In this document: positions 15,133 to 24,549 of the stretch, piece by piece
Layout: each line of letters opens with the position of its first letter
Position numbering within the stretch: position 1 is the stretch's first letter
NCBI RefSeq assembly: GCF_013618635.1
Contig: NZ_JABLSJ010000005.1
Span: forward strand, 124,001 to 188,000
DNA from: Thalassobacillus sp. CUG 92003
GTDB taxonomy: Bacteria; Bacillota; Bacilli; Bacillales; Halobacillaceae
Reading direction: 5' to 3'
DNA: 64,000 nt
The notes under the pieces: model-generated
What the model was told of the DNA's origin: nothing
What the model saw: only the letters and a program-made list of their open reading frames with translations
The model's database searches: none
Position numbers and translations under genes: made by a program

Positions 15133-15738
15133 ATGAAACACTCACATGATGTTCGTCTTGTATGCGATAATATGGTGCTTAGAAGTATCCGTGAGGACGA
15201 CATTCCTTATCTATGGAAGTTAATCTACAACCAATCAGACCCTGAATGGAAGAAGTGGGACGCACCTTACTATCCATTAGAGCCCCATACAATAGAAAGT
15301 TATCGCAGTCACGAACACGCCCGCCGGGAAAGACTCACGGAAGGCGAACCAGATTCCCGCTTAATCATTGAAGTCGATCATGAAATCATTGGGACCCTAA
15401 GCTACTATTGGGAGCACAAACCTTCTCTTTGGCTTGAAGTAGGAATAGGGATCTATCTACCTGCCTATTGGGGCGGTGGTTACGGAACAAGAGCGCTTTA
15501 TTACTGGATTGATTACTTATTCAGCGTGTTGCCTCTTTTGCGCGTCGGTCTGACAACCTGGTCTAAAAATGAACGCATGATGAAAGTTGGAAATAAGCTG
15601 GGGATGAAAATTGAAGGACGGATTCGAAAATGCCAATATTATGACGGATGTTATTACGATTCTATTCGTTTAGGGGTATTAAGGGAAGAATGGAATAGTG
15701 GTAAAGGTCGTACAAAAACACCACTCTCAGCTAAATAA
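15133..15738 (+). CDS. GNAT family N-acetyltransferase (RimJ/RimL type)
   Basis: 201 residues. The N-terminus (LVCDNMVLRSIREDDIPYLWKL), the central EVGIGIYLPAYWGGGYGTRALYYWIDYLF, which contains the acetyl-CoA pyrophosphate loop (here WGGGYGT for Q/RxxGxG/A), and the terminal VGNKLGMKIEGRIRKCQYYDGCYYDSIRLGVL are characteristic of the acetyltransferase_3 group that modifies amino groups of ribosomal proteins, amino acids or drugs. ATG 15133 after GGAGGGG. Single gene followed by a hairpin. Substrate unknown. Confidence 0.85.
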   Translation: MKHSHDVRLVCDNMVLRSIREDDIPYLWKLIYNQSDPEWKKWDAPYYPLEPHTIESYRSHEHARRERLTEGEPDSRLIIEVDHEIIGTLSYYWEHKPSLWLEVGIGIYLPAYWGGGYGTRALYYWIDYLFSVLPLLRVGLTTWSKNERMMKVGNKLGMKIEGRIRKCQYYDGCYYDSIRLGVLREEWNSGKGRTKTPLSAK

Positions 15739-15773
15739 AAGCACATGCTGGTTATACGCCAGCATGCGCTTTG
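15738..15773 (+). terminator. Hairpin, probable terminator
   Basis: AAAGC-A-CATGCTGG pairs with CCAGCATG-C-GCTTT over a 7-nt loop. The T-run is short, so termination efficiency is uncertain. Confidence 0.5.
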
Positions 15774-15874
15774 GCTCACAAAATGTATTATATTAATATA
15801 CTTTAATGCATGCTTGCTTTTCCTGTCTAAAAAACTTCGCTCGACCCCGTTTTCTTGCGTCTTAAAATTCCGGC

Positions 15875-16036
15875 TCATTCATCACGGTCAAATCCAGATT
15901 CCTGTACCTTTGACGCTTCTTTAAGTTCCTTCTGGTTTTCCTTAATGTCTTTTAAATCCTGCTCGATATCACTCAAACGGGAAAATAATGTAAAAGCACC
16001 GATCACTAAAATAATAAATCCGATTAATCCCCACAT
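15875..16036 (-). CDS. Small membrane protein with coiled-coil tail, 53 aa
   Basis: One hydrophobic helix (LIGFIILVIGAFTLF) followed by a charged coiled-coil (LSDIEQDLKDIKENQKELKEA). I chose the ATG at 16036 (MWGLIG) because GGGGAGAGG precedes it at normal distance; the frame can be read 16 codons further upstream (to 16084) but without a clear site. Probably anchored in the membrane with the coil in the cytoplasm. No family recognised; similar short proteins are common in Bacillaceae. Confidence 0.6.
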   Translation of the reverse strand: MWGLIGFIILVIGAFTLFSRLSDIEQDLKDIKENQKELKEASKVQESGFDRDE

Positions 16037-16271
16037 AGGTAACCTCTCCCCTCGATAATTTAAGAATCCAGACAACCACGACATATAGTTCGCCTTATAT
16101 TCTAATGACAGTATAGTAAACCAGTGTTTCTTAAGAAAAGGAATAAATTTTATATTTTAAAAATTTTTACTTCATAATCGCTCCCCCCTAAAAACCACTG
16201 GTTACCAGGCTCCTAAGAAGGACTAACGACCTAAGTGCCATAACAACCACATTGCAATTCAAACGGTATTT

Positions 16272-16565
16272 ATGACATCTTCCACTCCTTCCCTCCTAAT
16301 TATTGTCATAGGGATTATAATTATATATGTAGGGGTATATTATGTAGGAAAGGCATTTTATAATCCTGAGGAGGGATTTACCTTGATGTGGGTTTTATTG
16401 TTAATTCCACTCGCCATTTTAATTGCCGTTGCGATTTACTTTGAAAGAAAAGGAAAAAAAAGCGTAGAAGACTCCAACCTTTCAGTTAAGGATAAAGAAA
16501 CGTTAGAACAAGATTTTATGGAGCATGGTGCTGGGAATGAATCACGCAAACCAGAAAATTTGTAA
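16272..16565 (+). CDS. Two-span membrane protein, 97 aa
   Basis: Two hydrophobic helices (about 8-27 and 39-56) followed by a polar, acidic tail (KSVEDSNLSVKDKETLEQDFMEHGAGNESRK). No convincing Shine-Dalgarno is seen before ATG 16272, which lowers confidence, but codon pattern and membrane topology look genuine, and a terminator follows its stop. Function unknown. Confidence 0.5.
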   Translation: MTSSTPSLLIIVIGIIIIYVGVYYVGKAFYNPEEGFTLMWVLLLIPLAILIAVAIYFERKGKKSVEDSNLSVKDKETLEQDFMEHGAGNESRKPENL

Positions 16566-16584
16566 CCAACCTTATAATGAATCC

Positions 16585-16620
16585 AGGCTGTCGAGATCAT
16601 ACTCGCCAGCCTTTTTTATC
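16585..16620 (+). terminator. Intrinsic terminator
   Basis: GGCTG-T-CGAG pairs with CTCG-C-CAGCC, followed by TTTTTT. The remaining 16621-17012 space shows no supported gene. Confidence 0.75.
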
Positions 16621-17012
16621 TCCATCACGATTTTAACGGTTTTTCGAACACAGTGGCCCGTAACCATTTCAAATCAACTTAATATGGCTAAACCAGGCAA
16701 GTTCAGATTATGTATACCATATATGTATTATGTTAACATCATCTTTTGCATAAACCATCGGAGCGATCCTTTAGGAATAGGGGTGATTCAATTTTATGTT
16801 GGTTTTCCTGGCAACAAAGCACACCAAGTGCAGAATCATACAATCAGCGACTCAAATCTCCTCTTATACCAATATTCTTAAATGTACCTCCACGTCACCG
16901 CACAAAAGATCGCAATCACCCGAGTTGTTTATTTCCTCCCTACGTGATACGTTTAACCAGACTATGGATGCCAGTAATCTTGAATGAATCATAACGATGA
17001 GGAGCAGAGTGT

Positions 17013-17726
17013 GTGAAGAGTATATTACGTTGGATGGCGATCATTAGTATTTTATCTGTAACGGGGTGCAGCAGCCAGACCCCCTCAACCCAAAGCGAAA
17101 GCATGAAGATAAATCAGGAAGAAACGGATGAATCAGAACCGGTCTCCTCTGAAAAAATGGTTGAAATTAATGTTGGAGAAAATATTTATTCGATCGATTT
17201 AATTGATTTTCCTATTTTAGACCATTATCTGACGAGTAACTCGGACTCAGATGCTCAACTGAATCACATGTCTTTCAAATCGGTTGGGGCAGAAGTAAAC
17301 CCTCATCTTTATTTAACTGAATTTGCATGTTATGAAGATAATTGCTCTTATATGATCATTGATTTCATTCAAGAGAAATCAACGTTGTTGACTGATTTGT
17401 CGCAATTTATCAGTTTGCAATTTTCACCAGACCAAACTAATCTTGCGCTTAACTTCAAAAAAGTTACTGACCGTCTTCAAACTCACCAATTATTCGTTAT
17501 TGACGCAGCAACGTCCGAAAAACTTACGTTAAGGCCAACTGAACATGCCGATACCCCATCACCAGAGGCATCAAAATATCCGATCAAAGATATGTCTTGG
17601 CAAGGTAACGAACACATTTCTGTTACGTTGCCAATGGTGGATCAGTTTAATATTGACACACTCCGGTTATGGGCAAAACAGAATGAATCCTACCAAACTT
17701 CAACCTTTACCATTCAATCGCAATAA
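17013..17726 (+). CDS. Predicted lipoprotein, function unknown
   Basis: 237 residues. The N-terminus MKSILRWMAIISILSVTGC is a lipoprotein signal with lipobox SVTGC, so the mature protein is anchored on the outer face of the membrane. The next 35 residues are Ser/Glu rich; the rest looks globular, with two Cys (FACYEDNC) that could form a disulfide outside the cell. GTG 17013 is preceded by GAGGAG. The stop is 14 nt before the nitroreductase start, so the two may be cotranscribed. No family recognised. Confidence 0.7.
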   Translation: MKSILRWMAIISILSVTGCSSQTPSTQSESMKINQEETDESEPVSSEKMVEINVGENIYSIDLIDFPILDHYLTSNSDSDAQLNHMSFKSVGAEVNPHLYLTEFACYEDNCSYMIIDFIQEKSTLLTDLSQFISLQFSPDQTNLALNFKKVTDRLQTHQLFVIDAATSEKLTLRPTEHADTPSPEASKYPIKDMSWQGNEHISVTLPMVDQFNIDTLRLWAKQNESYQTSTFTIQSQ

Positions 17727-17740
17727 AGGAGTGCGGAAAC

Positions 17741-18478
17741 ATGAACGATACAATTGAAACCATTCTTAATCACCGTTCCATAAGGAAATTCACCGATAAA
17801 ACGTTAACCCGCGAGCAAATCGAAACAATCATCCAGGCTGCCCAACAGGCTTCAACATCCAGCTACATGATGGCTTATTCTATTATCGGTGTAACCGATT
17901 CCGATAAGAAAAAGGAATTGGCCGACATCACCGGGCAGGCTTATGTTCAACACAATGGTCATTTGCTTATTTTTTGTGCTGATTTACATCATTCCACTGT
18001 GAAAGCCACCGAATCGGATTACCAAAACATGCTGCCCAATTTAGAAAATAGTGAACATTTTCTTGTAGCTTCAGTGGATGCAGCGCTTGCCGCACAAAAC
18101 GCAGCCATAAGTGCAGAATCACTTGGGCTTGGAATTTGTTTTATCGGGAGCATTCGTAACCATTTAAAGCGTGTAGATGAGCTCCTCCACCTCCCTAACC
18201 ATGTCATCCCGCTGTTTGGTATGGTTATAGGAGAGCCTGCCCATCAGCCCGAACAGAAGCCCCGCTTTCCACTTCACGCCGTCTATTTTGAAAATGGATA
18301 CAAGGAACACGCCCAATCAATCGAGGCGTTTGACCAAACATTGCAGGCTTATTATCATGACCGTACAACCAATGCTCGTTTGGACTCCTGGAGCGATCAA
18401 ATGATACGAAAATTTTCAGTCCCTAAACGTATGGACGTAACGGATCTCATCCAAAGTAAAGGCTTCAATAAGCGATAA
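17741..18478 (+). CDS. NfsA-like NADPH-dependent flavin oxidoreductase (nitroreductase family)
   Basis: 245 residues, FMN-binding nitroreductase fold: TILNHRSIRKFTDKTLTREQI at the N-terminus (FMN phosphate contact HRSIRKF), ASTSSYMM, the AAQNAAISAESLGLGICFIGSIRN helix and the C-terminal arm of the NfsA/Frp subgroup (PKRMDVTDLIQSKGF). These enzymes reduce nitroaromatics, quinones, chromate or FMN with NADPH. AAAGGAGTG precedes the ATG. Confidence 0.88.
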   Translation: MNDTIETILNHRSIRKFTDKTLTREQIETIIQAAQQASTSSYMMAYSIIGVTDSDKKKELADITGQAYVQHNGHLLIFCADLHHSTVKATESDYQNMLPNLENSEHFLVASVDAALAAQNAAISAESLGLGICFIGSIRNHLKRVDELLHLPNHVIPLFGMVIGEPAHQPEQKPRFPLHAVYFENGYKEHAQSIEAFDQTLQAYYHDRTTNARLDSWSDQMIRKFSVPKRMDVTDLIQSKGFNKR

Positions 18479-18661
18479 CACCGTACCAGCCAGCATGGGC
18501 TTACTAGCTGTACCCATGTGTTAGCCAAAGATATAAAGGAAAAAAGACCAATGGAAACAAAAATAAAAAATCGAATCTTTCTACGGTATGACGCAGTCAA
18601 CGGCTGCGTTTTCCTTTGGTTTGATTGAATCATATCGTTTAACTTTGAGAGGTGAAAAATA

Positions 18662-19399
18662 GTGGAATCCTTAACAGCAATTGGCGAAGCGCTTAAACGG
18701 AGTTCCAACATTGTCATTCTGACTGGAGCTGGCGTATCAACAGCGAGTGGTATACCAGACTTCAGATCAAGTAAAGGACTTTGGACGACAGATCACAGCC
18801 GAGAGTACTATATGTCAGCAGATTACTTTTCAATTGACCCGGTTGATTTTTGGAAAAAATATAAAAACATCTTCAAGCTGAAATTATTGCAAGACTATGA
18901 ACCAAATAGGGTTCATCAATTCATTAAAGATTTGGAGATAAGAGGAAAAGACGTCTCCGTCATTACGCAGAATGTAGACGGACTGCATGCTCAGGCAGGC
19001 AACGCAGACATCATCGAATACCACGGCACATTAAATACGGCGACGTGCCCAAACTGCGGTGAAACCTATGATCTTGATTATGTAATGGCTCACACGGTAC
19101 CGTATTGTCAGAACAAACGATGCCAATCCATTATAAAACCTGATGTCGTTTTGTTCGGAGATATGATTACAGCTCACAACGAAGCAGAGTCACGCATTGA
19201 TGAGGCTGATTTTTTATTAGTGTTAGGCTCGTCATTGTTCGTTTCTCCGTTCAACCTGTTACCGGATTATGCCCGTTTTAACAAGAACATCACATGTGGG
19301 CTCATTAATAAAGAGCCTACTATGAAGGACCGCGTATTTGATCATGTTGTTCATGACGACCTATCTGAAGCAATATCTCACTTAAAACCTTATGTATGA
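18662..19399 (+). CDS. cobB: NAD-dependent protein deacylase, sirtuin (CobB/SrtN)
   Basis: 245 residues with all sirtuin motifs: GAGVSTASGIPDFRS (NAD binding), TQNVDGLH, catalytic His in EYHGTLN, a four-Cys zinc site (CPNC and CQNKRC), KPDVVLFGDMI and LGSSLFVSP. It removes acetyl (or longer acyl) groups from lysines using NAD, cytoplasmic; in Bacillus it works beside AcuC on acetyl-CoA synthetase. The start is GTG 18662 with GAGGTG 9 nt upstream. Followed by a strong terminator. Confidence 0.92.
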   Translation: MESLTAIGEALKRSSNIVILTGAGVSTASGIPDFRSSKGLWTTDHSREYYMSADYFSIDPVDFWKKYKNIFKLKLLQDYEPNRVHQFIKDLEIRGKDVSVITQNVDGLHAQAGNADIIEYHGTLNTATCPNCGETYDLDYVMAHTVPYCQNKRCQSIIKPDVVLFGDMITAHNEAESRIDEADFLLVLGSSLFVSPFNLLPDYARFNKNITCGLINKEPTMKDRVFDHVVHDDLSEAISHLKPYV

Positions 19400-19400
19400 A

Positions 19401-19429
19401 AGAGGGGGTAAACTCCCCTCTTTTTTTTA
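19401..19429 (+). terminator. Intrinsic terminator
   Basis: GAGGGG and CCCCTC with a T8 tail directly after the sirtuin stop. Confidence 0.9.
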
Positions 19430-19447
19430 ATGTCTAAGAGAACGAAT

Positions 19448-20668
19448 TTAGTGGGATTTTGTCATACCGAGTTTTTTGACCAAAGGCTTGATGGTCAATC
19501 CTTGAACAATCAAGGAAAAAACGACCACAGCGAACGTCAATAGAAGAATTTCCTCTCGACCATTAAAGTCTCCCGGTAAACTTAAAGCCAATGCAATGGA
19601 TAGACTTCCTCGCAACCCTGCCCAATTTATGAGAAAACGCTCAGCATGCTTGAGGTCTTTAATCCATCCTGTACTCAAATATATAGCGATCGTCCGTCCC
19701 ATTAATACAAGAAGAACCGCAACCCCGATCATCGTCCAATGACCCTCAAAATCAATATTGCGGATCTCTAATCCAACCATGAGGAAAATGAGAGAGTTGG
19801 CAATTAAGGTGATTGTGTCCCAGAACGTGTTGATGTTGATTTTCGTTTCTTGTGACATACCAATTTTTGCTCCGTAGTCCCCAAACATAAATCCGCCAAT
19901 GACCACTGCAATCACACCAGATGTCTCAAAGTGTTCCGCAATGAAATAACTCCCAAAAAAGAGCAGCGCGCTCATAGCAATTTCAAGCGGGTAATCATCA
20001 AAAATCCTGATAATTTGTGAGAATACAAAGCCCAGAGCTAAACCTATGAGAGCGCCGCCGAGAGCGAATTTTAAAAACATAAATGTACCACTGCCAAGTC
20101 CAGCCCACCCCATTTCAATATAGGTGAGCAAATAAATGAATGATATTTTAAACAACACCACGGCTATGCCGTCATTAAACAATGACTCCCCTTCCATAAT
20201 GGTCGATAACTTTTTTGATACGCCTAAAGATTTAAATATGGATAAAACACTAATCGGATCCGTTGCGCTCATTAAAGCTGCAAAAGTAAAGGCTACGGGC
20301 AATGGAAGGTCAAGCAGAAAATAGGCCCCGGTTCCAATCGAAATGAAGGAGAGAAACGTGCCGATAAACGCCATCCCCAACACAGGTTTCTTCTGATCAT
20401 AGAGCTGGTGAAACGGAAGCTTAAGCGTGGCATCTCCCAATAGAATAGGAAGAAATAAAGAAATGATGGTTGCTTGAAACACTTCTGATTGTGTAATGAA
20501 CTGCTCGGCCTCTTCAATAAAGGGGATTTCAGTCAATCCTAATAAAAGCCCGACCAGGACCAGAGCAATTGAATAAGGCTCTTTTAATAATTTTGCTATC
20601 CCAATAACCGTCACCGAAATAGCAAGCAAAATGAGTATCTGAATAAAAACGTCATGAAAACCGTGCAT
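19448..20668 (-). CDS. Na+/H+ antiporter of the CPA1 (NhaP) family
   Basis: 406 residues and about twelve transmembrane helices. The ion-binding region ALMSATDPISVLSIFKSLGV, then EGESLFNDGIAVVLFK, and the C-terminal NWAGLRGSLSIALALSLP are CPA1 signatures; it lacks a long cytoplasmic tail. It would exchange Na+ or K+ for protons, fitting salt or pH adaptation. ATG 20668 (MHGFHD) has GGAGGT 7 nt upstream; the open frame extends 17 codons further but without a site. Monocistronic. Confidence 0.88.
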   Translation of the reverse strand: MHGFHDVFIQILILLAISVTVIGIAKLLKEPYSIALVLVGLLLGLTEIPFIEEAEQFITQSEVFQATIISLFLPILLGDATLKLPFHQLYDQKKPVLGMAFIGTFLSFISIGTGAYFLLDLPLPVAFTFAALMSATDPISVLSIFKSLGVSKKLSTIMEGESLFNDGIAVVLFKISFIYLLTYIEMGWAGLGSGTFMFLKFALGGALIGLALGFVFSQIIRIFDDYPLEIAMSALLFFGSYFIAEHFETSGVIAVVIGGFMFGDYGAKIGMSQETKININTFWDTITLIANSLIFLMVGLEIRNIDFEGHWTMIGVAVLLVLMGRTIAIYLSTGWIKDLKHAERFLINWAGLRGSLSIALALSLPGDFNGREEILLLTFAVVVFSLIVQGLTIKPLVKKLGMTKSH

Positions 20669-20757
20669 GAAATACCTCCAAATGTACAGCGTGATGCCAT
20701 CAAACAGAAAACAGATCAACGCTAACTACTTATATCAGCGACCAACGTTCGCTTTTG

Positions 20758-23157
20758 TCACTCTTTATCCTCGTCACCAGGTGAAAGCGTAAGTACCTCG
20801 CCTTCATATGCGGTCGTTTTCGTCGTGTGATAATCGCCCTTCACCCAATCGCTCATTTGATCATGGTACCATTCACTGCGGAAATGTCCTGATTGCCCAG
20901 GTCCGACAACGTGTTCCGCTTGGGTAAAATCGTCCCCATCTAAAATAAAACGCCAGGAGGCACCATGATTTACAAGACCCGTCGTGTCGTTATACCCAGC
21001 AGCACGGACTGTTACACGACTCCCGCCAACTGCCATGGGATTTTCACTATTATAAAAACGATCAAGGAACGAAATGCTAGAGAACGGATGGGTGAATTCA
21101 ACCTGATGCCAGTCCCCCCATTGCCATTCATTCAGGTCATGACCAAATTCATCAGTCAACTTCTCTAATGATTGATCAAAAGCCTGATTAATAACATACT
21201 CAAATCCCCCAGCTTCTTCAAACCAAATCGAAGAATCTCCTTGGACGCTTTTACGGATTAATTCATCTGTCGTTTGGCCTGAACCATGGTAGAGATCGCG
21301 CATGTCTTTAGGTATAGCTTCTCCGTAAAGGATATCTTCTATATGCTTAAACCACATTTGAAATAACAGAGGTTGCGGTTTGTCCACAGAATCGAAGAAA
21401 TCCCAGGCGTTTAACAGTTGAATAGCCTGCCGTTTTTGCTCGCTATCAGGTTCATTCAATAATGGGAGTAAACGTGGCACCATTTCTTCTGCCTGCAGAT
21501 TTTTCACATCTGTTTGCATCGCTTTCATATCTTCTACGTTTAATTGGCCCTTTTCCTCAATCATGTCAGTAATGCGTTGATAACGGTAGGGTTGAGCCCA
21601 ACTGTGACTAATATGGTAAGGATAGGCTTCGTTATCGATTTTATTGTTTGCAGTGGCAATATAACCCTGTTCTGGGTTCACTATGGTCGGTAATTCATCA
21701 AATGGAATGAACCCATCCCAATCGTTTTCGGAATGCCAGCCTTCCAAGGGTAATAAAGCGTCCTCAGGATTTTCATACACGGGGATAAGACCGTTCGCTT
21801 TATAAGCTATCGTCCCATTTTGAGAAGCAAACACAAAATTCTGAGCTGGAACTAGAAATTTCTCAAGACTTTTCTCAAATTCTTGCCAATTGCTCGCTTT
21901 ATTGATCTCCATTATCGATTCCAGTTCTGTTGAGGCATCCAGAGCAGTCCAACGTAATGACATGAGCGTATCTTCTCCGCTTTGCTCTGCGAATTCAGAA
22001 ATAAGTGGACCGTGCCGGGTCTCCATAACTTCATAGTCGATCGTCTCGGCATCTTTGACTTTAATAGGTTCCTGAATGACCTCTGCTTCTTCCCATTCCC
22101 CATCATACAAAAATAACTCGGGCTGCTCAGGATGACGTTTTTCCAAATACAACTGTTGCACATCTGGGCCCACATTTGTGACACCCCAGGCAATATCTTG
22201 ATTATGCCCCAGAATAATACCTGGAATACCAGCGAAAATGACGCCGCTTACATCGTACTCAGGTGATTGTAAATGCATTTGATACCAGATGGATGGCGTG
22301 GCCATCCCAAGGTGCGGATCATCTGCTAATATCGGTTTCCCTGAAGCCGTTTTATCTCCTGAGACCACCCAATTATTACTTCCATTAAACGCGTTTGGTA
22401 CAATGGCTTCCTTAAAGTTATCAGCCACATCGACTACATTATGATCGTCCAGAATCTTGGGGGCCGCTTCCGGATAACCCGGGAACAGTTCCATCGCTTT
22501 ATCTTCAGGAAGTTCATTTATTAAGTAATAATTGAAAGCCTGCCTCTCCCAATGTCCCCCTAAATCAAACGCCATGTATTTCCCTATCGTCAAGGAATCC
22601 ACCGCACTCCACGGCTCCGGTTCAATCCCCATCAAGAGAAATTCGGGAGGCAGCTTATGGGCTGAGGTCGCTTCATCAATATACGCATTCACACCCGCTG
22701 CATAAGCATCAAGCGACGACATGGTCTCGTCTGAATAAGCGGCTAATGACTTTTCAGCAGCTCGACGCAGACCTAATGTGCGAAAATATTTGTCTTGTGA
22801 AACAGTGGCTTCGCCAATTACTTCGCTCAATCTTCCTGATGCTTGTCTTCTTGATAATTCCATCTGAAAGAGGCGGTCTTGAGCTTGAACATACCCTTGT
22901 GCCATAAATAAATCATGCGAACTCTTAGCATTAATGTGAGGCACGCCATCCTCATCCCGTGTCACGGTCACGTTTGCATCAAGTCCATTTAGTGTGAGGG
23001 TTCCATCTGTTTCAGGTAAAGTCCGGTTTATGTAACTGTTAATAAATAAAAGTATGCCTGCTATTAAAATCAGAACCGTGGCAAGTGTAATAATTAGAAT
23101 CCGTTTACGGCTATGTTTTTTCTGCACAGGATGTTGTTCTCTTTGTTCCGCCTCCAT
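20758..23157 (-). CDS. Penicillin acylase family N-terminal nucleophile hydrolase
   Basis: 799 residues with an N-terminal membrane anchor (about 19-43) and then an S45 peptidase family body. The precursor is cleaved before the nucleophile, which I place at Ser260 in GSNNWVVSG; the alpha chain would end shortly before, and the beta chain start at this Ser. Further family features are ADDPHLGMATPSIWYQMHL and WGVTNVGPDVQQLYLE. Such enzymes hydrolyse amide bonds of penicillins, acyl-homoserine lactones or other N-acyl compounds; the natural substrate is unknown. ATG 23157 follows AGGGGGA. Likely outside-facing, as the anchor is followed by the catalytic part. Confidence 0.9.
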   Translation of the reverse strand: MEAEQREQHPVQKKHSRKRILIITLATVLILIAGILLFINSYINRTLPETDGTLTLNGLDANVTVTRDEDGVPHINAKSSHDLFMAQGYVQAQDRLFQMELSRRQASGRLSEVIGEATVSQDKYFRTLGLRRAAEKSLAAYSDETMSSLDAYAAGVNAYIDEATSAHKLPPEFLLMGIEPEPWSAVDSLTIGKYMAFDLGGHWERQAFNYYLINELPEDKAMELFPGYPEAAPKILDDHNVVDVADNFKEAIVPNAFNGSNNWVVSGDKTASGKPILADDPHLGMATPSIWYQMHLQSPEYDVSGVIFAGIPGIILGHNQDIAWGVTNVGPDVQQLYLEKRHPEQPELFLYDGEWEEAEVIQEPIKVKDAETIDYEVMETRHGPLISEFAEQSGEDTLMSLRWTALDASTELESIMEINKASNWQEFEKSLEKFLVPAQNFVFASQNGTIAYKANGLIPVYENPEDALLPLEGWHSENDWDGFIPFDELPTIVNPEQGYIATANNKIDNEAYPYHISHSWAQPYRYQRITDMIEEKGQLNVEDMKAMQTDVKNLQAEEMVPRLLPLLNEPDSEQKRQAIQLLNAWDFFDSVDKPQPLLFQMWFKHIEDILYGEAIPKDMRDLYHGSGQTTDELIRKSVQGDSSIWFEEAGGFEYVINQAFDQSLEKLTDEFGHDLNEWQWGDWHQVEFTHPFSSISFLDRFYNSENPMAVGGSRVTVRAAGYNDTTGLVNHGASWRFILDGDDFTQAEHVVGPGQSGHFRSEWYHDQMSDWVKGDYHTTKTTAYEGEVLTLSPGDEDKE

Positions 23158-23250
23158 CTAGATTCCCCCTTTTACCTATACTATGATTATATAGAATTTG
23201 TTAGAATTTTGAAATATTAATCTTCACCACTATTGTTTAACTAGGCAAAT

Positions 23251-23276
23251 GATTAATGCAATCATGATCAGGGTAT
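23251..23276 (+). promoter_or_regulatory. Sigma-B-type promoter of the aldo/keto reductase gene
   Basis: GATTAA (23251-23256), 14-nt spacer, GGGTAT (23271-23276), close to the sigma-B consensus GTTTAA-N12-15-GGGTAT. In B. subtilis a related aldo/keto reductase (YhdN) is sigma-B-dependent, which supports it. Confidence 0.6.
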
Positions 23277-23312
23277 TTTGGACAGAGAACGTCATTCTAT
23301 GGAGGTGTAAGA

Positions 23313-24317
23313 ATGGAACACACGACAATTAGCAATTTAAATCTAACAACCTCTCGTATTGGCCTTGGCACATGGGCTATTGGAGGATGGATGTGGGGTG
23401 GAACTGATGAACAGCAGTCGATTAAAACCATTCATACTGCTCTGGATAAAGGAGTCAATTTAATAGATACTGCCCCCGTTTATGGATTCGGTCGATCCGA
23501 GGAAATAATCGGTAAAGCAATTAAAGAATACGGCGGCCGAGATGATCTATTGCTCGCCACAAAAACAGGGATGGACTGGAACGACAAGAACGTCTATCGG
23601 AACGCCAGCAAAGAGAGGATCCATCAAGAGGTAGAAGACTCGCTCAAGCGTCTGCAAACGGACTATATCGATGTGTATCAAGTCCACTGGCCCGACCCCA
23701 TGACCCCTATTGAAGAAACAGCCGAAGCCTTGCATTACTTATATAATCAAGGAAAGATTCGTGCCATTGGTGTCAGCAACTACTCACCAGCTCAGATGGA
23801 TACATTTCGAGAGGCAGCCCCTCTTCACACAGTTCAATCACCTTACAATCTATTTGAAAGAGAAATTGAAGATGACATTCTGCCTTACGTCAACGCGCAT
23901 GACATGACAGTCCTCACCTATGGCTCTCTTTGTCGTCGACTTCTGACTGGTAAAATGTCACAAACGAGCACTTTTGAAGGAGATGACTTGCGGAATAACG
24001 ACCCGAAATTTCAACACGCCCGATTCAAGCAGTATTTAACAGCTGTCCATGAACTAGATAAACTGGCTCAAGACCGTTATGGCAAACGGGTTCTCCATCT
24101 TGCCTTGAAATGGGTACTGCAACAGTCTAACACAGGCATCGCATTGATGGGCGGGCGTCGTCCTGAACAGATGGAACCGATCAACGAGATAGAAAATTTC
24201 GAGTTAAACGAAGATAGCATGCGCGAAATTAATGATATATTAGTTCGTTACATCCACGATCCAGTCGGCCCTGAATTCATGGCCCCACCAGATCGCCAGG
24301 AGATCGGGCTCAAATAA
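23313..24317 (+). CDS. Aldo/keto reductase (YhdN/IolS type)
   Basis: 334 residues, TIM-barrel AKR with the catalytic tetrad D52, Y57 (DTAPVYGFG), K84 (ATKTG) and H125 (QVHWPD). NADPH-dependent reduction of aldehydes or methylglyoxal is usual for the AKR11 group. GGAGGTG precedes ATG 23313. A sigma-B-type promoter lies about 36 nt upstream, and a terminator follows; stress-induced carbonyl detoxification is the inferred role. Confidence 0.9.
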   Translation: MEHTTISNLNLTTSRIGLGTWAIGGWMWGGTDEQQSIKTIHTALDKGVNLIDTAPVYGFGRSEEIIGKAIKEYGGRDDLLLATKTGMDWNDKNVYRNASKERIHQEVEDSLKRLQTDYIDVYQVHWPDPMTPIEETAEALHYLYNQGKIRAIGVSNYSPAQMDTFREAAPLHTVQSPYNLFEREIEDDILPYVNAHDMTVLTYGSLCRRLLTGKMSQTSTFEGDDLRNNDPKFQHARFKQYLTAVHELDKLAQDRYGKRVLHLALKWVLQQSNTGIALMGGRRPEQMEPINEIENFELNEDSMREINDILVRYIHDPVGPEFMAPPDRQEIGLK

Positions 24318-24342
24318 ACCGTTACAAGAGGTTAAATATAAA

Positions 24343-24377
24343 GATGCCGAATGGTTGAAATCTGTTCGGCATTTTTG
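24343..24377 (+). terminator. Intrinsic terminator
   Basis: GCCGAA and TTCGGC form the stem, followed by ATTTTTG. Confidence 0.75.
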
Positions 24378-24549
24378 TGTACCTAGGAAGGTGTACCATG
24401 GGATGATAACTCACCGATTGTTCGTCCTAAGTCAGCCTATATATTTATACATATTAAAATCTTTCCATTCTATGAGAAACTCTATTATACTGAAGTTCGT
24501 ACAGAATCTTGATTCATTGCATTTGTTTACGACATGAAGGAGGCAAGAA

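Noticed and set aside
16796-16987. 63-codon frame MLVFLATKH... before the lipoprotein gene
   Set aside because: AGGGGTG lies upstream at a marginal distance, but the residue composition (Ser/Thr/Lys-rich, no fold pattern) looks random and no neighbour supports it.
23235-23276. GTTTAA at about 23235 with GGGTAT at 23271 as a sigma-B promoter
   Set aside because: The spacing is about 31 nt, too long. The GATTAA at 23251 has the right spacing of 14 nt and was used instead.
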